Below are positions 1-8,754 of a stretch of DNA of 64,000 nt, piece after piece; the stretch's first letter is position 1, and each line of letters opens with the position of its first letter. The stretch is from NCBI GenBank assembly GCA_004352715.1, contig SCFE01000008.1, positions 1,865,893 through 1,929,892 of the forward strand, in the 5' to 3' direction. The position numbers and the translations under genes were made by a program. The notes beneath the pieces are model-generated. The model saw only the letters and a list, made by a program, of their open reading frames with translations. It searched no databases and was not told the origin of the DNA. The stretch is from Hofstenia miamia (Eukaryota; Xenacoelomorpha; Acoela).

Positions 1-1685
1 AGCAAGTATGATATGCATATTTTATTAAAAACTTTATAGATGAAAGATGGAGAGAAAGTTTCCTGTGTCCTGTGTATGATCAAAGTATTCTTATCACTCA
101 GTTTGATGGTGCCTGTAGATGGTTATAATGATAAACACAGAATTTACAAACTGATATATGAGGAACTCCAGGTTTAGATAGCTATTGATTCATACCCTAA
201 CCCTAACCCTAACCCTAACCCACCCCAATATTGGAGTGGAAAAATACAAATTTTTAAATGAAGGATTAGGTGAACAAAAGGCTCAGGCATACTCCCAAGG
301 AAAAGGATTTTTTCTGTACACCTGGTTTGATAGCTTTGAAAAATTTAACAAGTTGGGCCTCCCAGATTTAGAAGATTGGAGATATGGGTTAACTGGAAAA
401 ATCCCAATAACCCAGGAGGAGCTGGATTTCAAATGCAGCAATACATGGGTGCTATGCAAGTGTACAAATTTTCAAAATTACCATGACACCTATTTAATTT
501 CAGACACATTATTACTCCTTGATGTGATATGCAAGTTTAGAATTCAGAGCATGGAGACGTATAATCTAGACCCTGCCCACTTTTTTACACTATCAAATTT
601 TAGCTGGCACACAATGTTAAAGTATATGAATATCTCTCTTGATTCTATACATGATGAAGAAGAATTAAATTTTATAATTGACGGGATTCACGGAGGTATG
701 TGCAGTACATTTTCTGATCATTATTTTAAAGCCAATAATCCAATGGTAGAGGCCTACAATCTTGAGAAGTAGACCACCTATGGGTTCTATGGAGACTCCA
801 ATAGCCTATATGCTGGAACCATGTCCATGAGTCTTTCTATAGGTGGTCTATTATGGTCTTCAGCAAACATTGAAAAAATATTGTCCATGCTGCAAGATTC
901 AAAGACTGGATATTTGGTGGAGGTTGATCTGGAATACCCGCAGCATTTACACAATGATCATTTTGACTTTCCTCTAGCTCCTCATAAGATAACAATAGAA
1001 GATAAGCATTTATCACCATACCAACATGAAATAAAAAATTGGTTAAAAAAAAAGTTGGCACCAATATCTAAGCTAGTGCAAACATTTTATAAGAAGGAGA
1101 ATTATGTTGTGCACTATGAAGTATTAAAGTTTTATATCAAACACAGGTTAATAATTACAAAATTTCACAGAGCCCTCGAATTTAACAGGCACCATTTTTG
1201 AAACTGTATATTGACCTCAACACTGAGAAGAGAAAGGCTGTGCAAAACGAATTTGAAAAAGTGTTTTACAAGCTAATGTTGAATGCAGTATTTGGTAAAT
1301 TTATGGAGAACTTGAAAAAAAGAATAAATATAAAGTTTGCACATGATTTGGAATCAGCAGAGAAATTAATATAGAAACCAGAGTTTAAATCTAACAACAT
1401 CATTAGTGAGGATTTGGTACAAGTTATGTTGAGTCAAAAAGATATTTTATGGGACAAAGTAAATTATATTGGAATGGCAATACTTGATTTATTGAAATTA
1501 ATCATGTTTAAATTTCACTATGAGTTCATGAAACCTGCATTTAAGGATCGAATTATGTTATTGTATTCTGACACAGACTCTCTAATGTATAAGATTAAAT
1601 CACTGAGTTAGCCTCCATCTCACAATATTTCGACTTTTCCAATTACCCAAAGAATTCACCATTATATAGTGAAGTGAATAAAAAG
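1..1685 (+). pseudogene. Polinton/Maverick-type DNA polymerase B, partial (left copy)
   Basis: Family B DNA polymerase of the protein-primed type carried by Polintons and related viruses, which would replicate the element's own linear DNA. Seen in order: end of the exonuclease region with YLISD (491-505, Exo III type), the GDSNSLYAGTM motif A (from 791), [10 protein letters not shown] motif B (1270-1299) and YSDTDS motif C (1564-1581). The N-terminus lies outside the window and the C-terminus is lost in the gap at 1686. It is broken: an in-frame TAG at 770-772 where the right copy reads Glu, a frameshift near 1195-1205, a TAG at 1372-1374, and a small deletion with frame loss near 1595-1610. 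A telomeric repeat replaces about 30 bp at 195-221. The same gene appears inverted at 14257-16280 with fewer lesions. Family assignment is firm; the exact element type (Polinton or adintovirus-like) is inferred. Confidence 0.85.
195..221 (+). repeat. Interstitial telomeric repeat (CCCTAA)4.5 inside PolB
   Basis: Four and a half perfect CCCTAA units sit inside the PolB reading frame. The right PolB copy (around 15930-15965, - strand) has ordinary coding sequence at the same place and matches on both sides, so the telomeric unit replaced a short segment in this copy. Such insertions are known at repaired double-strand breaks. TTAGGG is the usual animal telomere unit. Confidence 0.9.
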
Positions 1686-2685
1686 NNNNNNNNNNNNNNN
1701 NNNNNNNNNNNNNNNNNNNNNNNNNNNNNNNNNNNNNNNNNNNNNNNNNNNNNNNNNNNNNNNNNNNNNNNNNNNNNNNNNNNNNNNNNNNNNNNNNNNN
1801 NNNNNNNNNNNNNNNNNNNNNNNNNNNNNNNNNNNNNNNNNNNNNNNNNNNNNNNNNNNNNNNNNNNNNNNNNNNNNNNNNNNNNNNNNNNNNNNNNNNN
1901 NNNNNNNNNNNNNNNNNNNNNNNNNNNNNNNNNNNNNNNNNNNNNNNNNNNNNNNNNNNNNNNNNNNNNNNNNNNNNNNNNNNNNNNNNNNNNNNNNNNN
2001 NNNNNNNNNNNNNNNNNNNNNNNNNNNNNNNNNNNNNNNNNNNNNNNNNNNNNNNNNNNNNNNNNNNNNNNNNNNNNNNNNNNNNNNNNNNNNNNNNNNN
2101 NNNNNNNNNNNNNNNNNNNNNNNNNNNNNNNNNNNNNNNNNNNNNNNNNNNNNNNNNNNNNNNNNNNNNNNNNNNNNNNNNNNNNNNNNNNNNNNNNNNN
2201 NNNNNNNNNNNNNNNNNNNNNNNNNNNNNNNNNNNNNNNNNNNNNNNNNNNNNNNNNNNNNNNNNNNNNNNNNNNNNNNNNNNNNNNNNNNNNNNNNNNN
2301 NNNNNNNNNNNNNNNNNNNNNNNNNNNNNNNNNNNNNNNNNNNNNNNNNNNNNNNNNNNNNNNNNNNNNNNNNNNNNNNNNNNNNNNNNNNNNNNNNNNN
2401 NNNNNNNNNNNNNNNNNNNNNNNNNNNNNNNNNNNNNNNNNNNNNNNNNNNNNNNNNNNNNNNNNNNNNNNNNNNNNNNNNNNNNNNNNNNNNNNNNNNN
2501 NNNNNNNNNNNNNNNNNNNNNNNNNNNNNNNNNNNNNNNNNNNNNNNNNNNNNNNNNNNNNNNNNNNNNNNNNNNNNNNNNNNNNNNNNNNNNNNNNNNN
2601 NNNNNNNNNNNNNNNNNNNNNNNNNNNNNNNNNNNNNNNNNNNNNNNNNNNNNNNNNNNNNNNNNNNNNNNNNNNNNNNNNNNNN
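1686..2685. other. Assembly gap, exactly 1000 N
   Basis: A run of exactly 1000 unknown bases, the usual size for a join of unknown length. It separates the PolB fragment from the retroelement LTR, so their adjacency is not demonstrated. Confidence 0.99.
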
Positions 2686-3256
2686 AACCCCTAATGTTCA
2701 GTTATCCAACCATTTGTTGAAGGTTAATTATCTAATACATGTAGTTGGAAATGCTAGTCAGCTAATCGAGAGAAAACCCCTATACCTAACTTAAGTGCAC
2801 TTTTGTGATCTGGCACAGAGACCCTTGAATCGTTCCCTTTGATGGATCCAGACCACTACTAAACACTGCTCTATTAGCTCGACATTGTATTAATAATCAA
2901 ACTGTTAATAAGATGAAATAAATAGAATTCAGAGTAAAATTCTTTATCAATGCTTACAATAGTTTTAATAGTATTTATAGTAATTTGAAGAGAAGTACCT
3001 GTTGATTTAAATTTAAACGTCTGCCAAGATGGCGGCTAAAAATAATGTAAGCGACAATTTGTTGAAAACGTTTTATCGACAGATACAATTATCTCTTTTT
3101 CGACACATGTTATTTTCTTGGTTGCAATATACAAAATCAAACTGAAATAATCACACTTGATCTAATCATAATATTTTTAATCACTTCTTTTTCAATCTTA
3201 GTTCTTCTGCGACGTTTTGCAGCTTATTTCTGTTTTATTTTTTGGATGATGCTACA
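2686..3256 (-). mobile_element. Retroelement LTR, partial (left, - strand)
   Basis: On the - strand this matches the first half of the solo LTR at 52695-53840 and the LTR at 10882-12048. It starts TGTAGCATCATCC at 3256 and runs into the gap. It carries a TATAAATA box (2972-2979) and a CCAAGATGGCGGC site (3024-3036) upstream of it, with the same spacing as the other copies, and an ATTCAAGGG-type motif near 2824. Position suggests the 3' LTR of the - strand element. However, the coding copy on + continues for about 1 kb past the point where this LTR begins, so the LTR may instead be a separate insertion that cut the third ORF. Confidence 0.75.
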
Positions 3257-4590
3257 ATTACACAGATTTCTACTGGTTCTGTAATGCCCCCTTGTTTCAT
3301 CATCTCGGCACTTTGGATAATCTTAGTAAATGTGCACCATGGGCTAGCTCATTTGTAGCATTCCATCTCTCAATCAAGTGTTTTTTCACGTTTTTCTGTG
3401 CCAACGTTCTTTGGATTTCAGCTGTGCTTGCAAGTTTTCTTTTAATAATTTTCTTTGTTGTGAGCCAGTGTTGATTTTGGAGTTGCTTCATCCGTGTCTC
3501 GGATGTTGCTCCCCACATGTACTTCCTCATTGGCTCATCAAATATCATAATTTCACTTGGGCATATCCCCATCTTGTTTGCAATGCTTATTACTGACATT
3601 TTCCCTAGCAGATTTTCGTTCATTATTATTCTACTCAATATTTTTTCTATTGTTTACACTGGCTTCTCTGATCAATTTGGTGACTCTAGTTTCCCAGTGT
3701 GACCTTTTAGTAGCCAATTCTTTGTTTGTGTGTTTATCAGGTCTATCGCGATTTCATATTTCTTTGCTTGTGTTAGACTGTGATGAGTATGTTGCAAGAT
3801 TGGGAGTTATATTTCCACGTCTTCTGTTGTGAATATCGCTAAAATCCATGCCATCATTCTATAGCATATCTCTGGTGCGTTCTTTTCTTTGAATAATAAT
3901 TGTTTGAAGTAATTTTTCATGTTTAGTTCGTAGGCTCTGTTTACCTCTGCCAGCGCCGTTTCTACTGATTTGTGAAATTTCCACAATGGTGCATTGATCT
4001 TTATTTGTGGCCAACCGTCCTCTACCTTTTGTTGCAACTTCATGTTTGTGTATTCTTTCTGTTTTAATATATGTATGATCATGAGATTCTCTGCATCAAT
4101 ATTTATTTCAGGCATTTCAACGATTTCGTCTTTGTAGGCCATTATTGTTTGTGTTGTATCCAGTGTGAATGCATCATCAAATACAATGTGAACCATACTA
4201 CGCATGTATGGCCTCTCCAATGTTTCATTCATTTCTTGCGGATAACTAATAATGACATTTACTTTCAGTCTGTTGTTGGCATCAAGCACAATTGGTAAGA
4301 ATTTCACTTCAACTCTCATGACTTTTCTTATATGAGTTTTTGTTTCTGGGGATAGCTTTGTAAATGCATTATAATGCATCTTTGATGTTGCAATAAAATA
4401 AGGATGTAAAGTTTCTCCATTGATTTTCGACATTTGTTTTTCTCTCTCTTTTGATCTAACCATTCTTTCTGATATTGTTTCTGAGGAGGCGTGTAGCTGA
4501 GTCATTGTTAATGGTATTCTACTGGTGCTTGGTTCACAGTCTGAAGGCTGTAAATCTGTGCTAATATTTTCTACTGCTTTGCCCTTGAAT
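3257..4590 (-). pseudogene. Third ORF of the retroelement (unknown function), left copy, truncated
   Basis: I do not recognise this protein. It lies where an env-like or accessory ORF would sit, after integrase. The reading frame passes through GETLHPYF near its start, ISYPQEMNETLERPYM in the middle, and then an NRAYEL and CYRM..WILAIFTTE stretch, with a further block (LGKMSVISIANKMGICPSEI) in the 3300-3640 frame. Compared with the + copy it has lost about 390 bp between the HIL(K)QKEYT and NMKLQQ segments, yet the frame stays open across that junction. It is cut off at 3257 by LTR sequence. No signal peptide or membrane segment is visible, so an envelope glycoprotein is unlikely. A helix-turn-helix in the GKMSVISIANKMGICPSEI block is only a guess. 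Confidence 0.7.
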
Positions 4591-4942
4591 CAGCTCACAG
4601 TTACTCCTATTGGCACTTGACCAGCTGTGGTTCTGGATGAGATAACTTCAGCCTTAAATCACTTTCGTATCTCCATGGTTCTTCCACCACTTACACCTTC
4701 CCCTGGAACTCCTCGTGTCTCACCACCCTTGAATCAGCATCGTGGATTTTGGGAGGGAAAGTTGTGCTGTGCACCAGTTTTCTGTGTGCCCTTGAATCAG
4801 TGGTACAGATCCCTGGTGGGAGAGGCTTTTTGTGCGTTGGTCTCTCTGCCTTTGAATCAGCCTTGAGGACTACTAGGGTGCCTTCTCACTCTACATTGTC
4901 TATTCATTGGTTCTTTGTTCTCATCCCTTCTGCCCTTGATTC
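4582..4942 (-). repeat. Recurrent ATTCAAGGG spacer, six motifs
   Basis: Between integrase and the third ORF the decamer RATTCAAGGG (seen here as CCCTTGAATC/T and variants) occurs at 4933, 4849, 4789, 4726, 4651 and 4582. Successive spacings are 84, 60, 63, 75 and 69 bp, all multiples of three. Read on the - strand in one frame each gives (E/D/N)-S-R. The frame between them carries stops, so coding is uncertain. The same motifs stand at matching positions in the other two copies. Confidence 0.7.
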
Positions 4943-6460
4943 GACGTCTGGTTTGAGAACTTCTTCACACTCTCCTTCTCCTGTTTGTTGTTGAGAGCTC
5001 CTCTGGTTGTTGGGTTCTGCACACTCTCTTTTTCATTGGTGGGTGCATCATTTTCTTCTAATTTCCTAAATGCAGTTAGTAAATTTATATCCCATGTTTC
5101 AGGGTCATATATAGGTTTATTCTTCACTGTCCTCTGGGGCAGCACTCTTTGGCTCGGATCATCATTTTTGATCTCTGCTGTGTACTCATCATCGAATTCT
5201 TCTTCATGTATGCTGTCTAAATCATACATATTGTATATAATTTTATTGCCATTAATTCGGCATATTTTGAATTCGGTGTTGTCATCTCTCTTTGTCTCTT
5301 CAATATCTGCTGTTGCTCTCTTCATGTTTTGAAAATGTAATAGTCTATTGTTGTCTAGCATATATTCATTGTCCAGTAGTGTTTGTGTTATTGTGTGGGA
5401 GCCGGACCATACCATTTTCAACTTCTGGACTTGGTTTGTGTTTACAAGTTTAATCAGAGTGAACATGTATACTTTATCGCCTACCTTGTGTGCATGACCA
5501 TAGATTTTTTTATTATAATTGCATTGCTGTCTCACTGCCCACTTTTTTATATTGTGACACATTGTTTCATGAATTCTGGTGATTTGGTTTCTTAACTGTT
5601 GTACGTATGTGTTGTCCAATTTTTCAGTATAGTTGGTGTACTGCATCAAGAGCAGAGTTGCCGCCTCCCTTCTGAACATGGCTTTGAATGGTGATACTCC
5701 AGTCATTGCATGTACAGAGGTGTTGTAATTTGATCACTTTGATAACCTCTCTCCATCTGATTCCTCCTATTTGTGTTGTTGCTACTCTGATTAGCTTAAT
5801 TAATGTTTAATTGAGTTGTTCCACTGCTCTGTTGGTGGTTGTTCATTCTCTTGTGATTTCTAGGAGCTTCGCCATTTCTTGGAAATGTCCAATTTCAAAT
5901 TGAGGCCCTTTATCTGTTATGATCGTTTCCATTGGTCCCAATCTCACTATCCACTCTTTTAAGACTATCTCAGCTGTGGTTTCTGCTGTGGTGTTTCACA
6001 TTGGGACCATCCTTGCATATTTGGTGAATTTTTCCACAATTACCAGTAGGCACTGATAGCCTTTGGCGTCCTTTGATAGCATCTCCATATCTATATGGAC
6101 TATTTCATTAGGTTGAGTTGTGATAATTTTTTCTAGTGGTGCTCACTGTGTTGGGAAGTGGTGTTTGTTGTTTAGAAGGCATGTCGTGCACTTGTTGATA
6201 ATGTCTTCCATGACATTCCTGACGACTATTGTTATGAATCATGCATTGAACGTTTTCTCCATCTGTGTTATTCCTAAGTGACCCTTCTCATGTGTCTTCT
6301 GTATCAATTCCCTCTTGAAGTAGTTGGGTATCGCGATTCAGTTATTTCTGGCTTTGACATATAGTAGTCCGTTCCTGTTGATCTTCCATTTGTAGCATTC
6401 ATAGTATCCTGCCGTTATTTTAGATAGTGTAGTTCGAGGCTCTTTAATCTTTTTTATAAT
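4921..6460 (-). pseudogene. Ty3/gypsy-class integrase, left copy
   Basis: Retroviral-type DDE integrase that would insert the element's cDNA into chromosomes. The - strand shows, in order, the zinc-binding HHCC region around 6180-6320 (H-x3-H and C-x2-C spacing recognisable from the + copy), the core with the D-G/IDKGPQF region near 5900, the AVEQLN segment with the catalytic Glu at 5819-5821, and the C-terminal part TGVSPFKAMF...YNKKIYGHAHKVGDKVY (4921-5706). A TAA at 5807-5809 follows the catalytic Glu, and further stops split the core. After the SH3-like region there is a NNRLLHFQN segment but no chromodomain signature. The C-terminal tail is acidic and unusually long. Confidence 0.85.
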
Positions 6461-6589
6461 CTCACCTAGGATTATATTGTCTTTTTGTTTGTCCACTATC
6501 TCTTGTTCCATTATTTCCTCTCCTATGAGTATCAGTAGTACCACTTGACCTTTTTTGTCCACGTTTATCTCTGGTAATTCCTCATATTC

Positions 6590-7060
6590 AGTGTGTGGCA
6601 GGAACTGAAATTGCTTCTTTTCTCCATCTGCTTTCTCTGCGTCTCTTTGGTATTCTGGAAGTGATGTCCAGAAGTCCACGTTGTTGTGTAATGTGGCTTT
6701 CCTATGTTCAATCGTAAATGTGAATTCATTTAGGTATTCAATCCACCGGGATACTATTCCAGACTTGTCTCCTGAGAACTTCTTCAGCCAGGCCAATCCA
6801 CTGTTGTCTGTTTGTACTTGAAATTCTCTTCCTATAAGGAAATGTTGAAATTTCTTGATGCTCTCAATCAGTGTGAGCATTTCTCTTTGCTTGCCCTCAG
6901 CTTGCAGCTGAAGAACTGAGTGGGTACTTCTTTCCCATTTCTTGTTTGTCCCAATGTTGCTCAAATTGCTACCTTGCTTGTGTTGCAATCTAATATGAAT
7001 TTCTCATTGTAATCTGGTGTGTTGAGGGAAGGTAATTTCGCGAGTTCCTCTTTGATGTTG
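6590..7060 (-). pseudogene. Retroelement RNase H, left copy
   Basis: RNase H domain of a Ty3/gypsy-class Pol, which would degrade the RNA strand of the RNA:DNA hybrid. The segment REMLTLIESIKKFQHFLIG, then FQVQTDNSGLAWLKKF and WIEYLNEFTFTIEHRKA matches the family order ELLAvvEal..frhyL, TDhsaL and WleyLqeFdF.IEHr. The opening acidic segment FILDCNTSKVAI ends the preceding frame near 6961-7000. The change of frame there means a frameshift separates RT from RNase H. The end reads HNNVDFWTSLP where the family has HGNADALSRLP, showing drift. Confidence 0.8.
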
Positions 7061-7840
7061 TCAAGTTCCTCTTGCTCTTGCCAGGTCCATACAAATGGTA
7101 CTGACGTTTTCATCTTTGCTGTTTTTCCAGATATATTTGGAATAAAGGTTCTGTAATAATTGAAGAATCCCATAATTCTCTGTATATCTTTTTTGTTGTT
7201 TGGTTTTTCTATCTTTTGGATCATCTCTTTGGCATTGTCCTTCATGCATATTCTGCCTTTCTCTATCATTCTTCCAAGGAACACTATTTTCTCTTTCAGG
7301 ATATCACACCTATTTCCATTGATCCAGAGTCCCACATTTTCTAGAATCGTTAATGTCCTCGCCAATTTTTCCAGGTGTTCTTGGACTGTATCACTTGTGA
7401 CTATGATGTTGTCTATATAGGCGTCGACTCCCTCTTCCATTCTGTGTGTCTTGTTTTTCAGTACCTTTGTTATATACCTCTGAAACGTTGCTGTTGTGTT
7501 ACAGAGTCTGAACGCCATATATATCCATTTGTACAACTGGTATGGGTTTATGAATGCTATCTTCTCAATGTCATCTTCCTCCATCTTCACTTGCCAAAAC
7601 GCCTTGCATAAATCCAAAGTTGTAAATATTTATGTTTACTGGCTTTGTAGAGCATGACCTCTATCCACAGTAGGGGGTACGAATCCTTCTTTGTCACCTC
7701 ATTTAGTTTACAAAAGTCAATACCTGGCCTACACTTATCTCTCCATAGTTGAATATACATTTATGTTTCTCTAGGAGTGTCCTTAGTTGCATGATGTCTT
7801 GTTCTTCTAGATGTTGATAATCCTCATCATTTATTTTGGG
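7060..7840 (-). pseudogene. Ty3/gypsy-class reverse transcriptase, left copy, catalytic site altered
   Basis: Reverse transcriptase of an LTR retrotransposon. Visible on the - strand: CRPGIDFCKLNEVTKKDSYP (7690-7750 region), DLCKAFWQVKM after a frame break near 7620, then QLYKWIYMAFRLCNTTATFQ, AYIDNIIV, and the connection KPNNKKDIQRIMGFFNYYR. The catalytic Tyr-x-Asp-Asp box reads Tyr-Ile-Asp-Asn, with AAC at 7408-7410 where GAC is expected, so this copy could not polymerise even without its frameshifts. A linker with SHIRIYGKYIKTN lies between protease and RT, as in other gypsy elements. Confidence 0.88.
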
Positions 7841-8176
7841 TATCCTCTGTGTGTCTTCCTCTTCTGCTTTCATCCCAACTCCCTTGAATCAGCTTTTGGG
7901 AGTACTTGCAACTTCGATGGTGTTCATCCACTCAGCCTCAAATCAGCCATGTGGAGTACTATCCACTTTCCTTTGCAAGTCCTTGAATTGACCATGCAAA
8001 TTACTCGCTCCATCCTCATCGTCCATTGCCTTCCAGATGAGTCTGATATTAGTTTTGATGTATTTTCCGTATATTCTTATGTGAGATCTTTTCAGGTTCA
8101 CATTCCGGTTTGTAGCATTGAGAATTGGTATCCTTCCTTTTCCATGTTTTATCGTACAGACACTAGACAGCATTGA
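7840..8176 (-). pseudogene. Protease-RT linker with three ATTCAAGGG-type motifs
   Basis: On the - strand a frame reads GRIPILNATNRNVNLKRSHI, the kind of linker that follows the gypsy protease. Within 7880-7990 the ATTCAAGGG-type motif recurs three times (7881, 7935, 7980; spacings 54 and 45 bp), again giving D/N-S-R or a variant in one frame. This repeats the pattern seen downstream of integrase. Confidence 0.5.
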
Positions 8177-8179
8177 AAC

Positions 8180-8749
8180 TCATTTGGTATTAATGCCTTT
8201 GTTGTCATATAGCATTATATCAGCTGTTATAGTGTCTTCCATCTCGATCTTGTGCATTTTCCACTGATGCAGCTGTAGATGGATGTCTTCTTGCAATTGA
8301 AATGTAACTGTTCTCTGCTTCTCCTGTTCCTCCTCAATTTCCATCTCCTCTTCTTTTACTTTTATAGTTTTATTTGCGTAGCTAAAACCATTTTTTGTCA
8401 GAAAATCGTTTCCTAGTATGACTTCATATGGTAATGAATTGTTATGTGAGTCCACTACTACTAGAGGTTGTTCAAACATTGTGTTCGCAATTCTCATTTG
8501 TGCAATGTTTATCATTCCTTTCATATCAATATAATCCCCTGAAGCATTAATTAATCTCTTGTTACAACTCTTCATATCTTCTTGTTGGAATCCCAACTTC
8601 GTAGCGCATTCATCAGTAATTATAGATGTTGCTGCTCTGGTATTGATTATCGCTTTTGTCATCACTCTGTTAATGGCTATTGTTATCATATTCATCATGT
8701 CGAGGTTCATTAGGATCATTATCACTGCACAGTTGTTATGAGTTGGCAC
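8180..8749 (-). pseudogene. Retropepsin-type protease, left copy, active site altered
   Basis: Aspartic protease that would process the Gag-Pol polyprotein. It is recognised by the segment KAIINTRAATSIITDECATKLG-like at the N-terminal side and by VILGNDFLTKNG, the usual I-L-G-x-D-F-L motif, about 75 residues later. The active-site Asp-Thr-Gly is replaced by Asn-Thr-Arg (8636-8644, read on -), which needs two G-to-A changes and would abolish activity. The 190-residue frame is otherwise open. It lies 5 bp from the Gag frame, consistent with a gag-pro junction. Confidence 0.75.
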
Positions 8750-8754
8750 TCTAC

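Noticed and set aside
185-240. A chromosome end at the CCCTAA tract
   Set aside because: Only 4.5 units, flanked on both sides by continuous PolB sequence, so it is interstitial.
1674-2720. Long open frame across 1686-2685
   Set aside because: It consists of N; the same holds for frames spanning 9584-9770, 11093-11630, 16281-17280, 23508-24507 and 42638-42997.
3292-3832. Overlapping + strand frames rich in Phe, Leu and Ser
   Set aside because: They are antisense to the third ORF of the retroelement. The hydrophobic look comes from reading Lys/Glu/Asn-rich codons backwards. The same applies to 4071-4298, 4985-5595, 7160-7611, 8559-9225 and their counterparts near 18-23 kb.
3807-4505. Envelope glycoprotein identity for the third ORF
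   Set aside because: No signal peptide, furin-like site, cysteine pattern or membrane anchor could be seen in any copy.
4582-4942. ATTCAAGGG as an FTZ-F1/SF-1 nuclear receptor site
   Set aside because: The core TCAAGG is shared, but the next base is G where the consensus has a pyrimidine. Not strong enough to call.
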